From positions 558,001-622,000 of the forward strand of contig CAVRDJ010000001.1 of the NCBI GenBank assembly GCA_963719875.1: 64,000 bases of DNA, in the 5' to 3' direction. Of this stretch, positions 33,613 to 41,161 are shown piece after piece. The position numbers were made by a program, and so were the translations under genes. The stretch's first letter is position 1, and every line of letters starts with the position of its first letter. This DNA is from Palsa-360 sp963719875. GTDB lineage: Bacteria > Acidobacteriota > Terriglobia > Acidiferrales > UBA7541. The notes beneath the pieces are model-generated. The model was given only the letters and a program-made list of their open reading frames with translations. It was not told where the DNA came from and did not search any database.

Positions 33613-35280
33613 GTGCTGGAAGGGGTCGTTCCATTTCCGCCAGAATTTGCCAAACGCTACCGCGACAAGGGCTATTGGATAGATAAATCTCTGGCGCAGG
33701 AATACAGAATTGCTTTTGATAAATATGAAACGCGAGTCGCGCTGCTCGACCGGGACCGGTCCATCACCTACGGTGAGCTTGACCATCTGTCGGACAACCT
33801 GGCGTTGAACCTGCTGGATACCGGCCTCCATCCGCTGGACCGCGTCGTCGTGCAATTACCGAACGTCGCCGAATTTGTTGTTCTGTACTTGGCGCTTCAA
33901 AAGATTGGTTGCATCCCTGTTGCGGCGCTCATGCCGCACCGCTTTGCGGAAATCACCCAGTTCGTCGAGCTTTCGGGCGCCGCAGCTTGCGTCGTCCCGG
34001 ACCTACAGGGCGATTTTGACTACTGCGCCATGGTCGAGCGCATTCGCCAAAGAGTTCCCAAGCTGCGTCATGGCTTTGTTCTCGGACCTCCGCGCCCAGG
34101 TTTTCTCTCGCTCACAGATATGATCGCGAAGCCGCACAATCTGCCCGCGTCGGCGCTTTCTGAGATCCATATCGATCCCGTTGATCCGGCCATCTTTCAA
34201 CTTTCCGGGGGAACGACCGGGATTCCGAAGATGATTCCTCGCACCCACAACGACTACGCGTACAACTCCAAGGTAGCTTCCCGCGTTTGCGCAGTCGGCG
34301 AGGATTCCGTCTTGCTCGTTATTCTGCCCATCGCGCACAACCTCCCTCTCGCGTGCCCCGGCATTCAAGGCTTTCTTTTCCACGGCGGCCGCGTAGTGCT
34401 GAGCGCCAGCGCCCGCCCCGAGGATGTTTGCGCTTTAATCGAGAAACACCGCGTCACCCATATCAAAGTCGTTCCCGCGCTGCTGATCCGGCTCTTGCAC
34501 GATCCGGCCGTGAGCCGTCACGATCTTTCTTCCCTGAAGATCATTCAAAGCGGCGGCCAGTCCATGCTGCCCGAAGTGCGTTTGCTCTCCAAAAGACTCA
34601 TTCCCAGCGCTTTCGTGCAAGAGAATTTCGGAATGTCCGAGGGCCTGCTGATGTTCGTGCGGCTGGACGACCCGCTGGACGTCACTCAAGAAACAGTTGG
34701 GCGTCCCGTATGTCCGGATGACGAAGTGCGGCTGCTCGACGACGACGACCGCGAAATCTTCGACGGTGAAGTCGGCGAGCTATGCTGCCGGGGCCCGTAC
34801 ACGTTGCGAGGTTACTTCGGCGTGCCGGAATACAATGCCCGCACGTTTACGTCGGATGGATTTTACCGTTCCGGCGACCTGATGCGGCGGCACCGATCCG
34901 GCAACTACATCGTGGAAGGACGGAAGAAGGACCTCATCAACCGGGGCGGCGAAAAGATCAGCGCCGAGGAAATCGAAAACCTGATCCTCTCGCATCCCTC
35001 GGTGAAGAACGTTTCCTGCGTTCCCGTGCCGGATCCTGTGTTGGGTGAACGAATGTGCGCGTGCGTCCTGCTGCGCGAAAACGCCCGGCTGACCTTCGAC
35101 GATCTGAAATATTTTCTGCTCGGCAAGGAAATCGCCAAGTACAAACTCCCCGAGCGGTTGGAAATCATGCCGGAATTCCCGCTGACTCCATTCGGCAAGG
35201 TTTCCAAGAAGACCCTGACAGAGATGATCTCCCAGAAAATGGTTGCGGAACAAAAAGGCAAGGAAGGCGCATCGGCATAA
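33613..35280 (+). CDS. DhbE/EntE-like aryl-acid adenylating ligase
   Basis: ANL-superfamily enzyme of 555 aa with GTG start at 33613 (an ATG two bases before is out of frame). SGGTTGIPKMIPRTH is the P-loop-like motif. IAHNLPLACPGI, GRVVLS, LRGYFGVPEYNARTF, GFYRSGDLMR, KDLINRGGEKISAEEIE and FGKVSKKTLTE match 2,3-dihydroxybenzoate- and salicylate-AMP ligases closely. In siderophore systems the acyl group goes to a carrier protein; no NRPS, carrier protein or isochorismate gene is present here, so activation for catabolism (aryl-CoA formation) is more likely. Context is an AAHS transporter, SDR, amidohydrolases and cupin. Confidence 0.85.
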   Translation: MLEGVVPFPPEFAKRYRDKGYWIDKSLAQEYRIAFDKYETRVALLDRDRSITYGELDHLSDNLALNLLDTGLHPLDRVVVQLPNVAEFVVLYLALQKIGCIPVAALMPHRFAEITQFVELSGAAACVVPDLQGDFDYCAMVERIRQRVPKLRHGFVLGPPRPGFLSLTDMIAKPHNLPASALSEIHIDPVDPAIFQLSGGTTGIPKMIPRTHNDYAYNSKVASRVCAVGEDSVLLVILPIAHNLPLACPGIQGFLFHGGRVVLSASARPEDVCALIEKHRVTHIKVVPALLIRLLHDPAVSRHDLSSLKIIQSGGQSMLPEVRLLSKRLIPSAFVQENFGMSEGLLMFVRLDDPLDVTQETVGRPVCPDDEVRLLDDDDREIFDGEVGELCCRGPYTLRGYFGVPEYNARTFTSDGFYRSGDLMRRHRSGNYIVEGRKKDLINRGGEKISAEEIENLILSHPSVKNVSCVPVPDPVLGERMCACVLLRENARLTFDDLKYFLLGKEIAKYKLPERLEIMPEFPLTPFGKVSKKTLTEMISQKMVAEQKGKEGASA

Positions 35281-35290
35281 GAAGAGAAAA

Positions 35291-35370
35291 GCCCGGGTAT
35301 AAAGATCCGGGCTACAGCAGTTGCACAAGCGACGGAGATTCGTTGTAGCCCGCCTCTTCAGAGGCGGGGT
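35291..35370. repeat. Family B palindromic repeat, copy 2
   Basis: Stem-loop pair as at 32.7 kb; TTCGTTGTAGCCCGCC and CTTCAGAGGCGGGG are shared almost exactly. It lies between ligase and amidohydrolase genes. Confidence 0.85.
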
Positions 35371-35411
35371 CTTTCGCGAGGCTATGCAAAACAATCCATT
35401 TGGAAGATTGC

Positions 35412-36254
35412 ATGAGAATCATTGACGTTCATTGCTACCCCAACACACGCGAGTGGATCGCCTGCCAGCAGCCCTATGTCGACGCGCTCGCCGCCTACTG
35501 GAACCGGCCATGGGTCCCGAAACAAGAAGAAGAAGTCGTCCAGGAATTCACGGCCGCGGGTGTCGAAGCGATCCTGGTGGCCCTGGACCTGGAGACGATC
35601 ATCGGCACGCCTCCCTGTTCGAACGATTTTGTCTCGGCGATGCAAAAACGCCATCCCAAACGAATCATCCAATCCTGGGCGGCGGTTGATCCTTTCAAAG
35701 GGGATGCGGCGCTCCGAGAGGCGCGGCACGCGATTCATGACCTCGGAATGTTGGGATTCCACTTTCACCCGATCATGGGCCATTTTGCGGTGAACGATCG
35801 CCGCCTTTATCCGTTGTTCGAACTCATTAACGAATTGAAAGTGCCGGTGATGATTGATGTGGGTACCACCGGCATGGGCGCAGGAATGCCCGGCGGCATG
35901 GGCGCAAAAATCCGCAACGCGCACCCCGCGGCGATTGATGAGCTGGCCGCGGACTTTCCTGCACTGACGATCCTGGCGGCGCATCCAGGCTGGCCCTGGG
36001 TGGACGAAATGACCGCCGTGGCCCTGCACAAAGGCAATGTTTTCTGGGAGCTGTCCGGCTGGGCGCCTCAATATTTTCCACCGCAGCTGAAAAAAGATAT
36101 TCGTGGCCGCCTGAGGGACAAAATTATGTTTGGCAGCGATTATCCAAGCCTCCCGTACGAACGGGTATTGCGCGAATGGCGCGAGCTCGGGTACACCGAT
36201 GAAATCAAGGAGCGCGTCTTCCACGGCAACGCGGAACGCGTCCTCGGGCTTTAG
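35412..36254 (+). CDS. Amidohydrolase-2 family (COG2159-type) hydrolase/decarboxylase
   Basis: TIM-barrel metal enzyme of 280 aa. ATG 35412 with GGAAG upstream; TTG 35400 is a shadow extension. The first metal motif reads IIDVHCYPN, so the second histidine of the usual HxH is Tyr. Later ligands are intact: LGFHFHPI, ILAAHPGWPW and the Asp in MFGSDYPSLP. Relatives include ACMSD, gamma-resorcylate decarboxylase and 4-oxalomesaconate hydratase. It may hydrolyse or decarboxylate a ring-cleavage product; the altered ligand makes specific assignment unsafe. Fourth gene of the operon. Confidence 0.85.
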   Translation: MRIIDVHCYPNTREWIACQQPYVDALAAYWNRPWVPKQEEEVVQEFTAAGVEAILVALDLETIIGTPPCSNDFVSAMQKRHPKRIIQSWAAVDPFKGDAALREARHAIHDLGMLGFHFHPIMGHFAVNDRRLYPLFELINELKVPVMIDVGTTGMGAGMPGGMGAKIRNAHPAAIDELAADFPALTILAAHPGWPWVDEMTAVALHKGNVFWELSGWAPQYFPPQLKKDIRGRLRDKIMFGSDYPSLPYERVLREWRELGYTDEIKERVFHGNAERVLGL

Positions 36255-36284
36255 AGCAAATGTGAGAACGCGGTTTTGGTTTCT

Positions 36285-36356
36285 GTAGCGCTCGTCCGCC
36301 GCGGCGGACGAGCATGTGCTTGAGCTCAGAGTGCCCGCCTGAAGGCGGGCGCTACA
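36285..36356. repeat. Twin palindromes with GTAGCG...CGCTAC ends
   Basis: GCTCGTCCGCCGCGGCGGACGAGC and GCCCGCCTGAAGGCGGGC, framed by TGTAGCG and CGCTACA. It keeps family-A-type ends with other cores. It separates the amidohydrolase from the cupin. Confidence 0.8.
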
Positions 36357-36388
36357 TATTCCAAATCCGAGCCATCGAGGGGGTGACC

Positions 36389-36922
36389 TTGGCTTTTCCC
36401 ATTCGTCGTGTCGTTACCGGGAAAGATGCAACCGGCAAGGCAATCGCGATGATCGATGCCGTGGCCACTAGTGTCCACCGGAGAGAAGAGTTGGGAGTTA
36501 CGAACACGCTCCTTTGGGTGACGGATTCCAATCCAGCCGACCTTTCCAACCGGGAAGACACGGCGAATCGGAAGGTCGGCGTCTTGCCGCCTCCCGGAGG
36601 CACAATCCTCCGAGTGATCGAGTTTGCCCCGGAAAGGGAAGTGAAGGCCGACTACTTGACCAGACTCCGAATTTTTCAAGGGCTTGGCCTCGCGCCGGAA
36701 GGGGAATCCCGCGAGAAACCGCGCGAACCTGGGATGCACCGGACGAAGACCATCGACTATGGATTAGTCTTGTCGGGCGAAATCGACATGCTCCTGGACG
36801 ATTCGGAAATTCACTTGAAGGCGGGCGACGTTGTCATTCAACGAGGCACTAACCATGCCTGGGTGAACCGCGGCAATCAGCCGTGCCAGGTGGCCTTCAT
36901 TTTGGTCGACGCAAAAGATTGA
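36389..36922 (+). CDS. Cupin-domain protein
   Basis: Cytoplasmic cupin of 177 aa. TTG 36389 is preferred because GAGGGGG lies at 36376-36383; GTG 36383 is in frame but overlaps that site, and longer frames enter the repeat. MHRTKTIDYGLVLSGEIDML carries the first metal motif and KAGDVVIQRGTNHAWVN the second. AEREVKADYLTRLRIF-type N-terminal region (PEREVKADYLTRLR) is helical. Similar cupins are annotated as aromatic-ring or ectoine-like dioxygenases; which applies here is unclear. It ends 17 bp before the next amidohydrolase gene. Confidence 0.78.
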   Translation: MAFPIRRVVTGKDATGKAIAMIDAVATSVHRREELGVTNTLLWVTDSNPADLSNREDTANRKVGVLPPPGGTILRVIEFAPEREVKADYLTRLRIFQGLGLAPEGESREKPREPGMHRTKTIDYGLVLSGEIDMLLDDSEIHLKAGDVVIQRGTNHAWVNRGNQPCQVAFILVDAKD

Positions 36923-36939
36923 ATTGAGGAGATCCGCTT

Positions 36940-37929
36940 TTGTGCCCTAGCAATGCATCGCCGGCCGGTCCTTCTGCAAGCGTGACGTCAAATCCGCGCC
37001 GCATCGACGTGCATCACCACATGCTGCCGCCCGAGTACGCGAGTCTCGCCCGAGACCGGATCCTGGAAATTACCTCGGGTGACACCACGGTTCTCAAGTG
37101 GACTCCCGGCATCACTCTTGAGCAGATGGAACAATTCGGAGTCGCCTCGTCCATTTTGTCGCTGCCGGTGCCGGGGGCGTGGCACGGGGGCAAGGAAAAT
37201 TCCCGCAAGCTCGCACGCATCTCGAATGAATATGGAGCGCGGCTTTCCAAGGATTATCCGAGGCGTTTTGGCATGTTTGCCGCGCTCCCCCTGCCGGATG
37301 TGGACGGCAGTCTTGCAGAGATCGAACACGCCTTTGGCGCCCTTGGAGCCGACGGCGCCTACCTGCAGACGAGTTACGACGACCAATGGCCCGGCGACCC
37401 GGCCTTCGCTCCAGTATTCGAAGAACTGAATCGCCGCAAAGCCATCGTTTTCGTTCATCCGACCGAACCCAGTTGCTGCGCAAATCTGATCCCCGGCATT
37501 CCGTCCAACGTGATCGAGTTTGTTTTCGACACGACCCGAGCAATCACCAGCTTCCTTGTGAACGGCACATTTGCCCGCTGCCCCGACATCCGGTTTATCT
37601 TCTGCCATTCCGGCGGGACCATGCCCGTGCTGGCCGCGCGCATCCACGGTTTTTTTCAAGCGCGCAGCGCCCTCGCGTCGCGCGTCCCGAACGGAGTTCT
37701 CTATGAACTGAAGAAATTGAATTACGACATCGCCAACGCAACGAACCCTTCGTCGCTCGCGGCGCTGATGAATCTCGTGCCGACCACTCAAATATTGTGG
37801 GGCAGCGATTTTCCTTATCGTGCTGTCGGACCGACGGCCAGCGGCTGGGACAACTACCAGGTTTCGCCGGAGATCAAATGCGCCGTCAATCGCGACAATG
37901 CGCTGAAGCTGTTTCCTCGTTTCAAGTAG
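36940..37929 (+). CDS. Amidohydrolase-2 family decarboxylase-like protein (ACMSD-like)
   Basis: 329-aa protein with TTG start at 36940 and GAGGAG at 36926-36931 eight bases upstream. Full metal set: HxH in RIDVHHHMLPPE, His in IVFVHPTEP and FIFCHSGGTMP, Asp in LWGSDFPYRA. The AMID/ACMSD family includes 2-amino-3-carboxymuconate semialdehyde decarboxylase, 6-methylsalicylate decarboxylase and 4-oxalomesaconate hydratase. Placed beside a salicylate/DHB-like ligase and an aromatic transporter, a nonoxidative decarboxylation or hydration in aromatic catabolism fits. The stop codon is shared with the start of family A repeat. Confidence 0.88.
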   Translation: MCPSNASPAGPSASVTSNPRRIDVHHHMLPPEYASLARDRILEITSGDTTVLKWTPGITLEQMEQFGVASSILSLPVPGAWHGGKENSRKLARISNEYGARLSKDYPRRFGMFAALPLPDVDGSLAEIEHAFGALGADGAYLQTSYDDQWPGDPAFAPVFEELNRRKAIVFVHPTEPSCCANLIPGIPSNVIEFVFDTTRAITSFLVNGTFARCPDIRFIFCHSGGTMPVLAARIHGFFQARSALASRVPNGVLYELKKLNYDIANATNPSSLAALMNLVPTTQILWGSDFPYRAVGPTASGWDNYQVSPEIKCAVNRDNALKLFPRFK

Positions 37930-38000
37930 GACGGGCTTCAGCCTGTCGCACTTTTAGTAGAATCGCAGATTCAAACCCGACAGGCTGAAGCCCGTCCTAC
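37926..38000. repeat. Family A REP-like palindrome, copy 3
   Basis: GTAGGACGGGCTTCAGCCTG facing CAGGCTGAAGCCCGTCCTAC; about 35-bp loop with ATCGCAGAT. The TAG stop of the amidohydrolase is inside the left end. It lies between convergent genes and would make a good bidirectional terminator stem. Confidence 0.9.
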
Positions 38001-38008
38001 CAGACCCC

Positions 38009-39511
38009 TCATTGCACATGAGCGTCAAATACACCGGTTTCGACGCGGCCCGCGCGCTTGATCTGCACGAAGATGCGATAGTCACCGGGCTGTGGGAAGC
38101 CGAAAGGGAAGCGCACTTCCGGCGGAATTGGGCCGGACTCGGGCATCGGCGTGGACATTGGCATCGACATTGGCGCTTGTGCGGAGTCCGCACCGCCCGG
38201 AAGCCCCGCTTGCGCCAGTTCCAGGGCAGCCATCGACACTGATCCCGCTGGGTGCACATGGGCAAAAACACTCAAATCGGAGCGCACAAATTCGGCGTGT
38301 CCGGCCATGCCCATGTAGGGCTCCATGTCATTTGCGGGGCGCCCGTCTTGATCTTGCACGGCGAATGAAAATTCCAAGGGAACGCTCGCTTTCAAGGAAC
38401 CTGCCGGACGTTGCCAAACGATGTGGCCGCCGTCTGGGATTGGCGAGACGGTTGCATCGGAGGCCGGCGTAGCAAGCGGCGCGCCGGACCACATTGAATC
38501 GTCGCCTGCTAGAGGCTTCCCGGAAATTTGCGAAAAGTTGATGGCGCCGACAAGCGTCCAAGGGTAGCCGCGCGGGTCGACCACGTCGGCGAAAACTTGA
38601 TAGCGGCCAGCGGGCATGTCGGGCAAGTCCACTGCAAACGCGCCACCTTCAGCGGGGTCCGGATGAAGGTGCCACATGGCGTCCAATTGCGGGACGCGAA
38701 GGAGAAACAAGTGCATCAGGTGGCCGTGATCCGGGATGACGTCACTTAAGCGGATGTAGGCGGGCGAGCGAATATCCGTGCGTTCCACGCGAATCTCCAG
38801 GCGGTGGGCGTCAACGAGCTTCAGCGCGGCGGCTGGAGGCTTGAAAAAGTCCACCCGGCGTTGAAAGTCAGCCGCGTTTAATCCCCACCAGGCCTTGCCC
38901 AGAAAAAGCAGGACGACGACCAGAACTGCCGTGCCCAGCATGGCGCGGCGTGCGCGGCGATTGCGAGCATCGGTCGGGACTTCGCCTCCCTCCAGATTGC
39001 CTTCGCGCACGATGGCGCCGACGATAAACACCACGCCGACGGCTAGAAGCAGCATGAGCGCAAGCAAAAGGCCGGTGAGAGATTTCTGCATAGGAAGCGT
39101 GCGCTGCGCGGAGGACGGCACGGGAACGGAGACTTCTCCTTGCCCCTGGACGCCGTCCACAAGTACGCGTACTTGCAACGCGCCGGACTCCATCAACCAA
39201 ACACTGGCGGTAAAAAATTGGGCGTCATCTTTTGATTGCGCGGCGAGATCGGGCGTGGGAGGCAGGTTGGATCCTGGACCGGCCAGCCGCATGGGAACGA
39301 CGCGGATCGCACGCACTTCCCCCGATTCGCTGCGAATCTGAATATCGGCTACGCCCGGAATCACTTGGGGCACGCGAACGGTGACAAATAAGCGATAGGG
39401 GCCGGCGTTGCCTTCATAGAAAACGTCCGGACTCCCGACATGCGCGCCTATGGGCAACGCCGTGAACAGGAGAAATATTGAGAGGCCGAGGAGTTGTATT
39501 TGCGATCGCAT
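38009..39511 (-). CDS. Exported His/Met-rich protein, YtkA/FixH-like, mature N-terminal His
   Basis: 500-aa protein, start ATG 39511. Signal ends PIGA and the predicted mature protein begins HVGSPDVFYEG. A beta domain (residues about 25-135) precedes one or two hydrophobic helices at about 145-170 and 190-210, and then two further beta domains. Metal-type motifs include DVIPDHGHLMHLFLLRV, DAMWHLHPD, FAHVHPAGS and a Met-rich loop PMSMPMSTPMPES, all typical of copper proteins. Co-transcribed with the membrane protein 39672, 160 bp upstream. Function unknown; copper/metal handling or oxidase assembly is a reasonable inference. Confidence 0.75.
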   Translation of the reverse strand: MRSQIQLLGLSIFLLFTALPIGAHVGSPDVFYEGNAGPYRLFVTVRVPQVIPGVADIQIRSESGEVRAIRVVPMRLAGPGSNLPPTPDLAAQSKDDAQFFTASVWLMESGALQVRVLVDGVQGQGEVSVPVPSSAQRTLPMQKSLTGLLLALMLLLAVGVVFIVGAIVREGNLEGGEVPTDARNRRARRAMLGTAVLVVVLLFLGKAWWGLNAADFQRRVDFFKPPAAALKLVDAHRLEIRVERTDIRSPAYIRLSDVIPDHGHLMHLFLLRVPQLDAMWHLHPDPAEGGAFAVDLPDMPAGRYQVFADVVDPRGYPWTLVGAINFSQISGKPLAGDDSMWSGAPLATPASDATVSPIPDGGHIVWQRPAGSLKASVPLEFSFAVQDQDGRPANDMEPYMGMAGHAEFVRSDLSVFAHVHPAGSVSMAALELAQAGLPGGADSAQAPMSMPMSTPMPESGPIPPEVRFPFGFPQPGDYRIFVQIKRAGRVETGVFDAHVQ

Positions 39512-39579
39512 AAGGCTTCGAGATGGGATTGCTAGTGAGTGCGCGCGATCCCCGGCCTCTCTGCGTGCTCGGTTTTCGC

Positions 39580-39655
39580 TGCGTTCACTGTGTTAAATGT
39601 TTTCACGCGTCACCAAAAAAAACCTAACACAGAGAACACTGAGAAAAGCGGAGAC
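39580..39655. repeat. Family D (CACAGAG) repeat, copy 2
   Basis: GTTCACTGTGTTAA faces CTAACACAGAGAACACTGAG with AAAAGCGGAG following, as in the copy at 20.3 kb. Confidence 0.7.
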
Positions 39656-39671
39656 GGCTGGACGCTTCGGG

Positions 39672-40862
39672 TCACCTGCGAATCTGCCGCATCCACTCGC
39701 CCCAGCGCGTTCCAATTTCGGTCATGAGGACCGCCGCGACCAGCGCGATGCCCATGCGGATCCAGAATGCGGCGACGGTTGGCTCCGTCGAGACAAAAAA
39801 GTTGAGCGCCCAGGGAGACCTGGGACGAATGAAATAAGGAATATCGCCGGTCGCAAAAACCCAGTTGCGGGAAGCCGGGGACATCAGAAAATCCGCGAAT
39901 GGCCACTGCACCGCAAGAAAGCTGGCGAGGAACGCCGTGCCCAGCGCGGCAGGTTGGGCCCAGCGGTTCCACACTCCAGCCCGGCGGCGCACCAAATCGA
40001 AAGCAATCGCCGGCACGATCAAAAGCATCGGAAAATCCGGCGGAATGAGATGGGTGATTTTTTGATAGACCGGACCGAGCTTGGGTTCCGCGGGCACGAG
40101 AGGCAAGATCCAGGTGAAGGCCAGATGCGTGGCCATGTACAGCCCGGTCGAGATGGTTGCGGCCCAGGGATGCTCTGTAGCCGCCGCGATGGCAGCCATT
40201 ATGATCGGCGCGATCAGCGCGGCGACCAGATAAAACGTCGCCCCGTGCATGAAGAAACGGAAGGTGTGCTCCTGAGCGATTCCGATCGTCATGCCAAACA
40301 GGAAGATAAACGCGAAAAACAGCAGGCGTTCAAGCCTGGCGCGGTGCTCGCCTTGAGCGCGGTTCATTTCGGAAAGGATCAAAACTACGGTGCCAAACCG
40401 GATGCCGGTCATTCCAAGCGCCAGCAAAACGTGCGGCGGGCTCAGGATTTTTACGTCCAGACCGTAGGCCGCATGCCACCAATTATCGAACGGCGCCGAG
40501 GTGATCATGGCCACGCCGCCCCAGGCGCAAAGGAACGCGCCCATGGGACCACGGAAGCCCCACATCGAAATGGAGTGTGCGCGCAAGGGCGAATTTTTCC
40601 GGAAGGTGGTTGCGAGAATCAGATAGCCGCAGGAAATTCCGGAAATCACCCCGCACAACTGAATGAGAATGTGCGGCGTGGTCCAAAACGTGTCGCGGCC
40701 AATGCTCTCATGCCAGGAGATGTCCCACGCGCCGCCGATGACGCTGGAGAGAACCGCAATGAGACACGACCAGATATACCAGGGGATGGAGTCCGTCGCC
40801 GCGGAAACTTGCGCGGCCGGCCGGGCCTGCACCTGAGAGGCTACAGAGATTGAGTCTGCCAT
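39672..40862 (-). CDS. Polytopic membrane protein of unknown function
   Basis: 396-aa integral membrane protein, start ATG 40862, with about ten hydrophobic segments. Polar residues in helices include WDISWHESIG, TPHILIQLCG, SPPHVLLALGM, AQEHTFRFFMHGATFY and TEHPWAA, giving several histidines within membrane. This is compatible with heme or copper coordination, but no known family pattern was recognised. It lies upstream of, and in the same direction as, the His/Met-rich exported protein, so the two probably work together. N-terminal residues are polar and cytoplasmic. Confidence 0.7.
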   Translation of the reverse strand: MADSISVASQVQARPAAQVSAATDSIPWYIWSCLIAVLSSVIGGAWDISWHESIGRDTFWTTPHILIQLCGVISGISCGYLILATTFRKNSPLRAHSISMWGFRGPMGAFLCAWGGVAMITSAPFDNWWHAAYGLDVKILSPPHVLLALGMTGIRFGTVVLILSEMNRAQGEHRARLERLLFFAFIFLFGMTIGIAQEHTFRFFMHGATFYLVAALIAPIIMAAIAAATEHPWAATISTGLYMATHLAFTWILPLVPAEPKLGPVYQKITHLIPPDFPMLLIVPAIAFDLVRRRAGVWNRWAQPAALGTAFLASFLAVQWPFADFLMSPASRNWVFATGDIPYFIRPRSPWALNFFVSTEPTVAAFWIRMGIALVAAVLMTEIGTRWGEWMRQIRR

Positions 40863-41161
40863 GGCGCGCCTTTGGCGCTAGAGTGCTTCCAACCAAAAAA
40901 CGCACGGGCCCGCGGAAGTTCCACTCTGCGCCGTAATGATTCAGCCAGAATCTACTTTTGGTTACCAAATCGATGACAATTGTATATTATCCCGGTGATT
41001 CGCAATGCTGTGAAATTGTGCTGATCCGGCTTTTCGTGGCGCCCCGACCCGGTTGGGGCGATTTTTCTAATCTCATCACATCGCAAAAACGCCCCGACCG
41101 GGTCGGGGCGCCACGAAAACCTGCGTGCTTTGCTGAGTGAAAACAGTTTGGAGAATGAAAA
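40863..41161. other. Divergent intergenic region with GC-rich palindrome
   Basis: About 299 bp. It contains the REP-like stem at 41031-41119 and otherwise nothing recognised. Promoters for both directions must lie here. Confidence 0.6.
41031..41119. repeat. REP-like palindrome CGTGGCGCCCCGACC
   Basis: TTTTCGTGGCGCCCCGACC faces GGTCGGGGCGCCACGAAAA, each arm with an internal CCCCGACC...GGTTGGGG stem. Intergenic, before the hydrolase gene. Confidence 0.85.

Noticed and set aside
33613..35280. DhbE/EntE-like ligase considered as a siderophore gene
   Set aside because: No NRPS, carrier protein, isochorismatase or exporter in the window; surrounding genes are catabolic.
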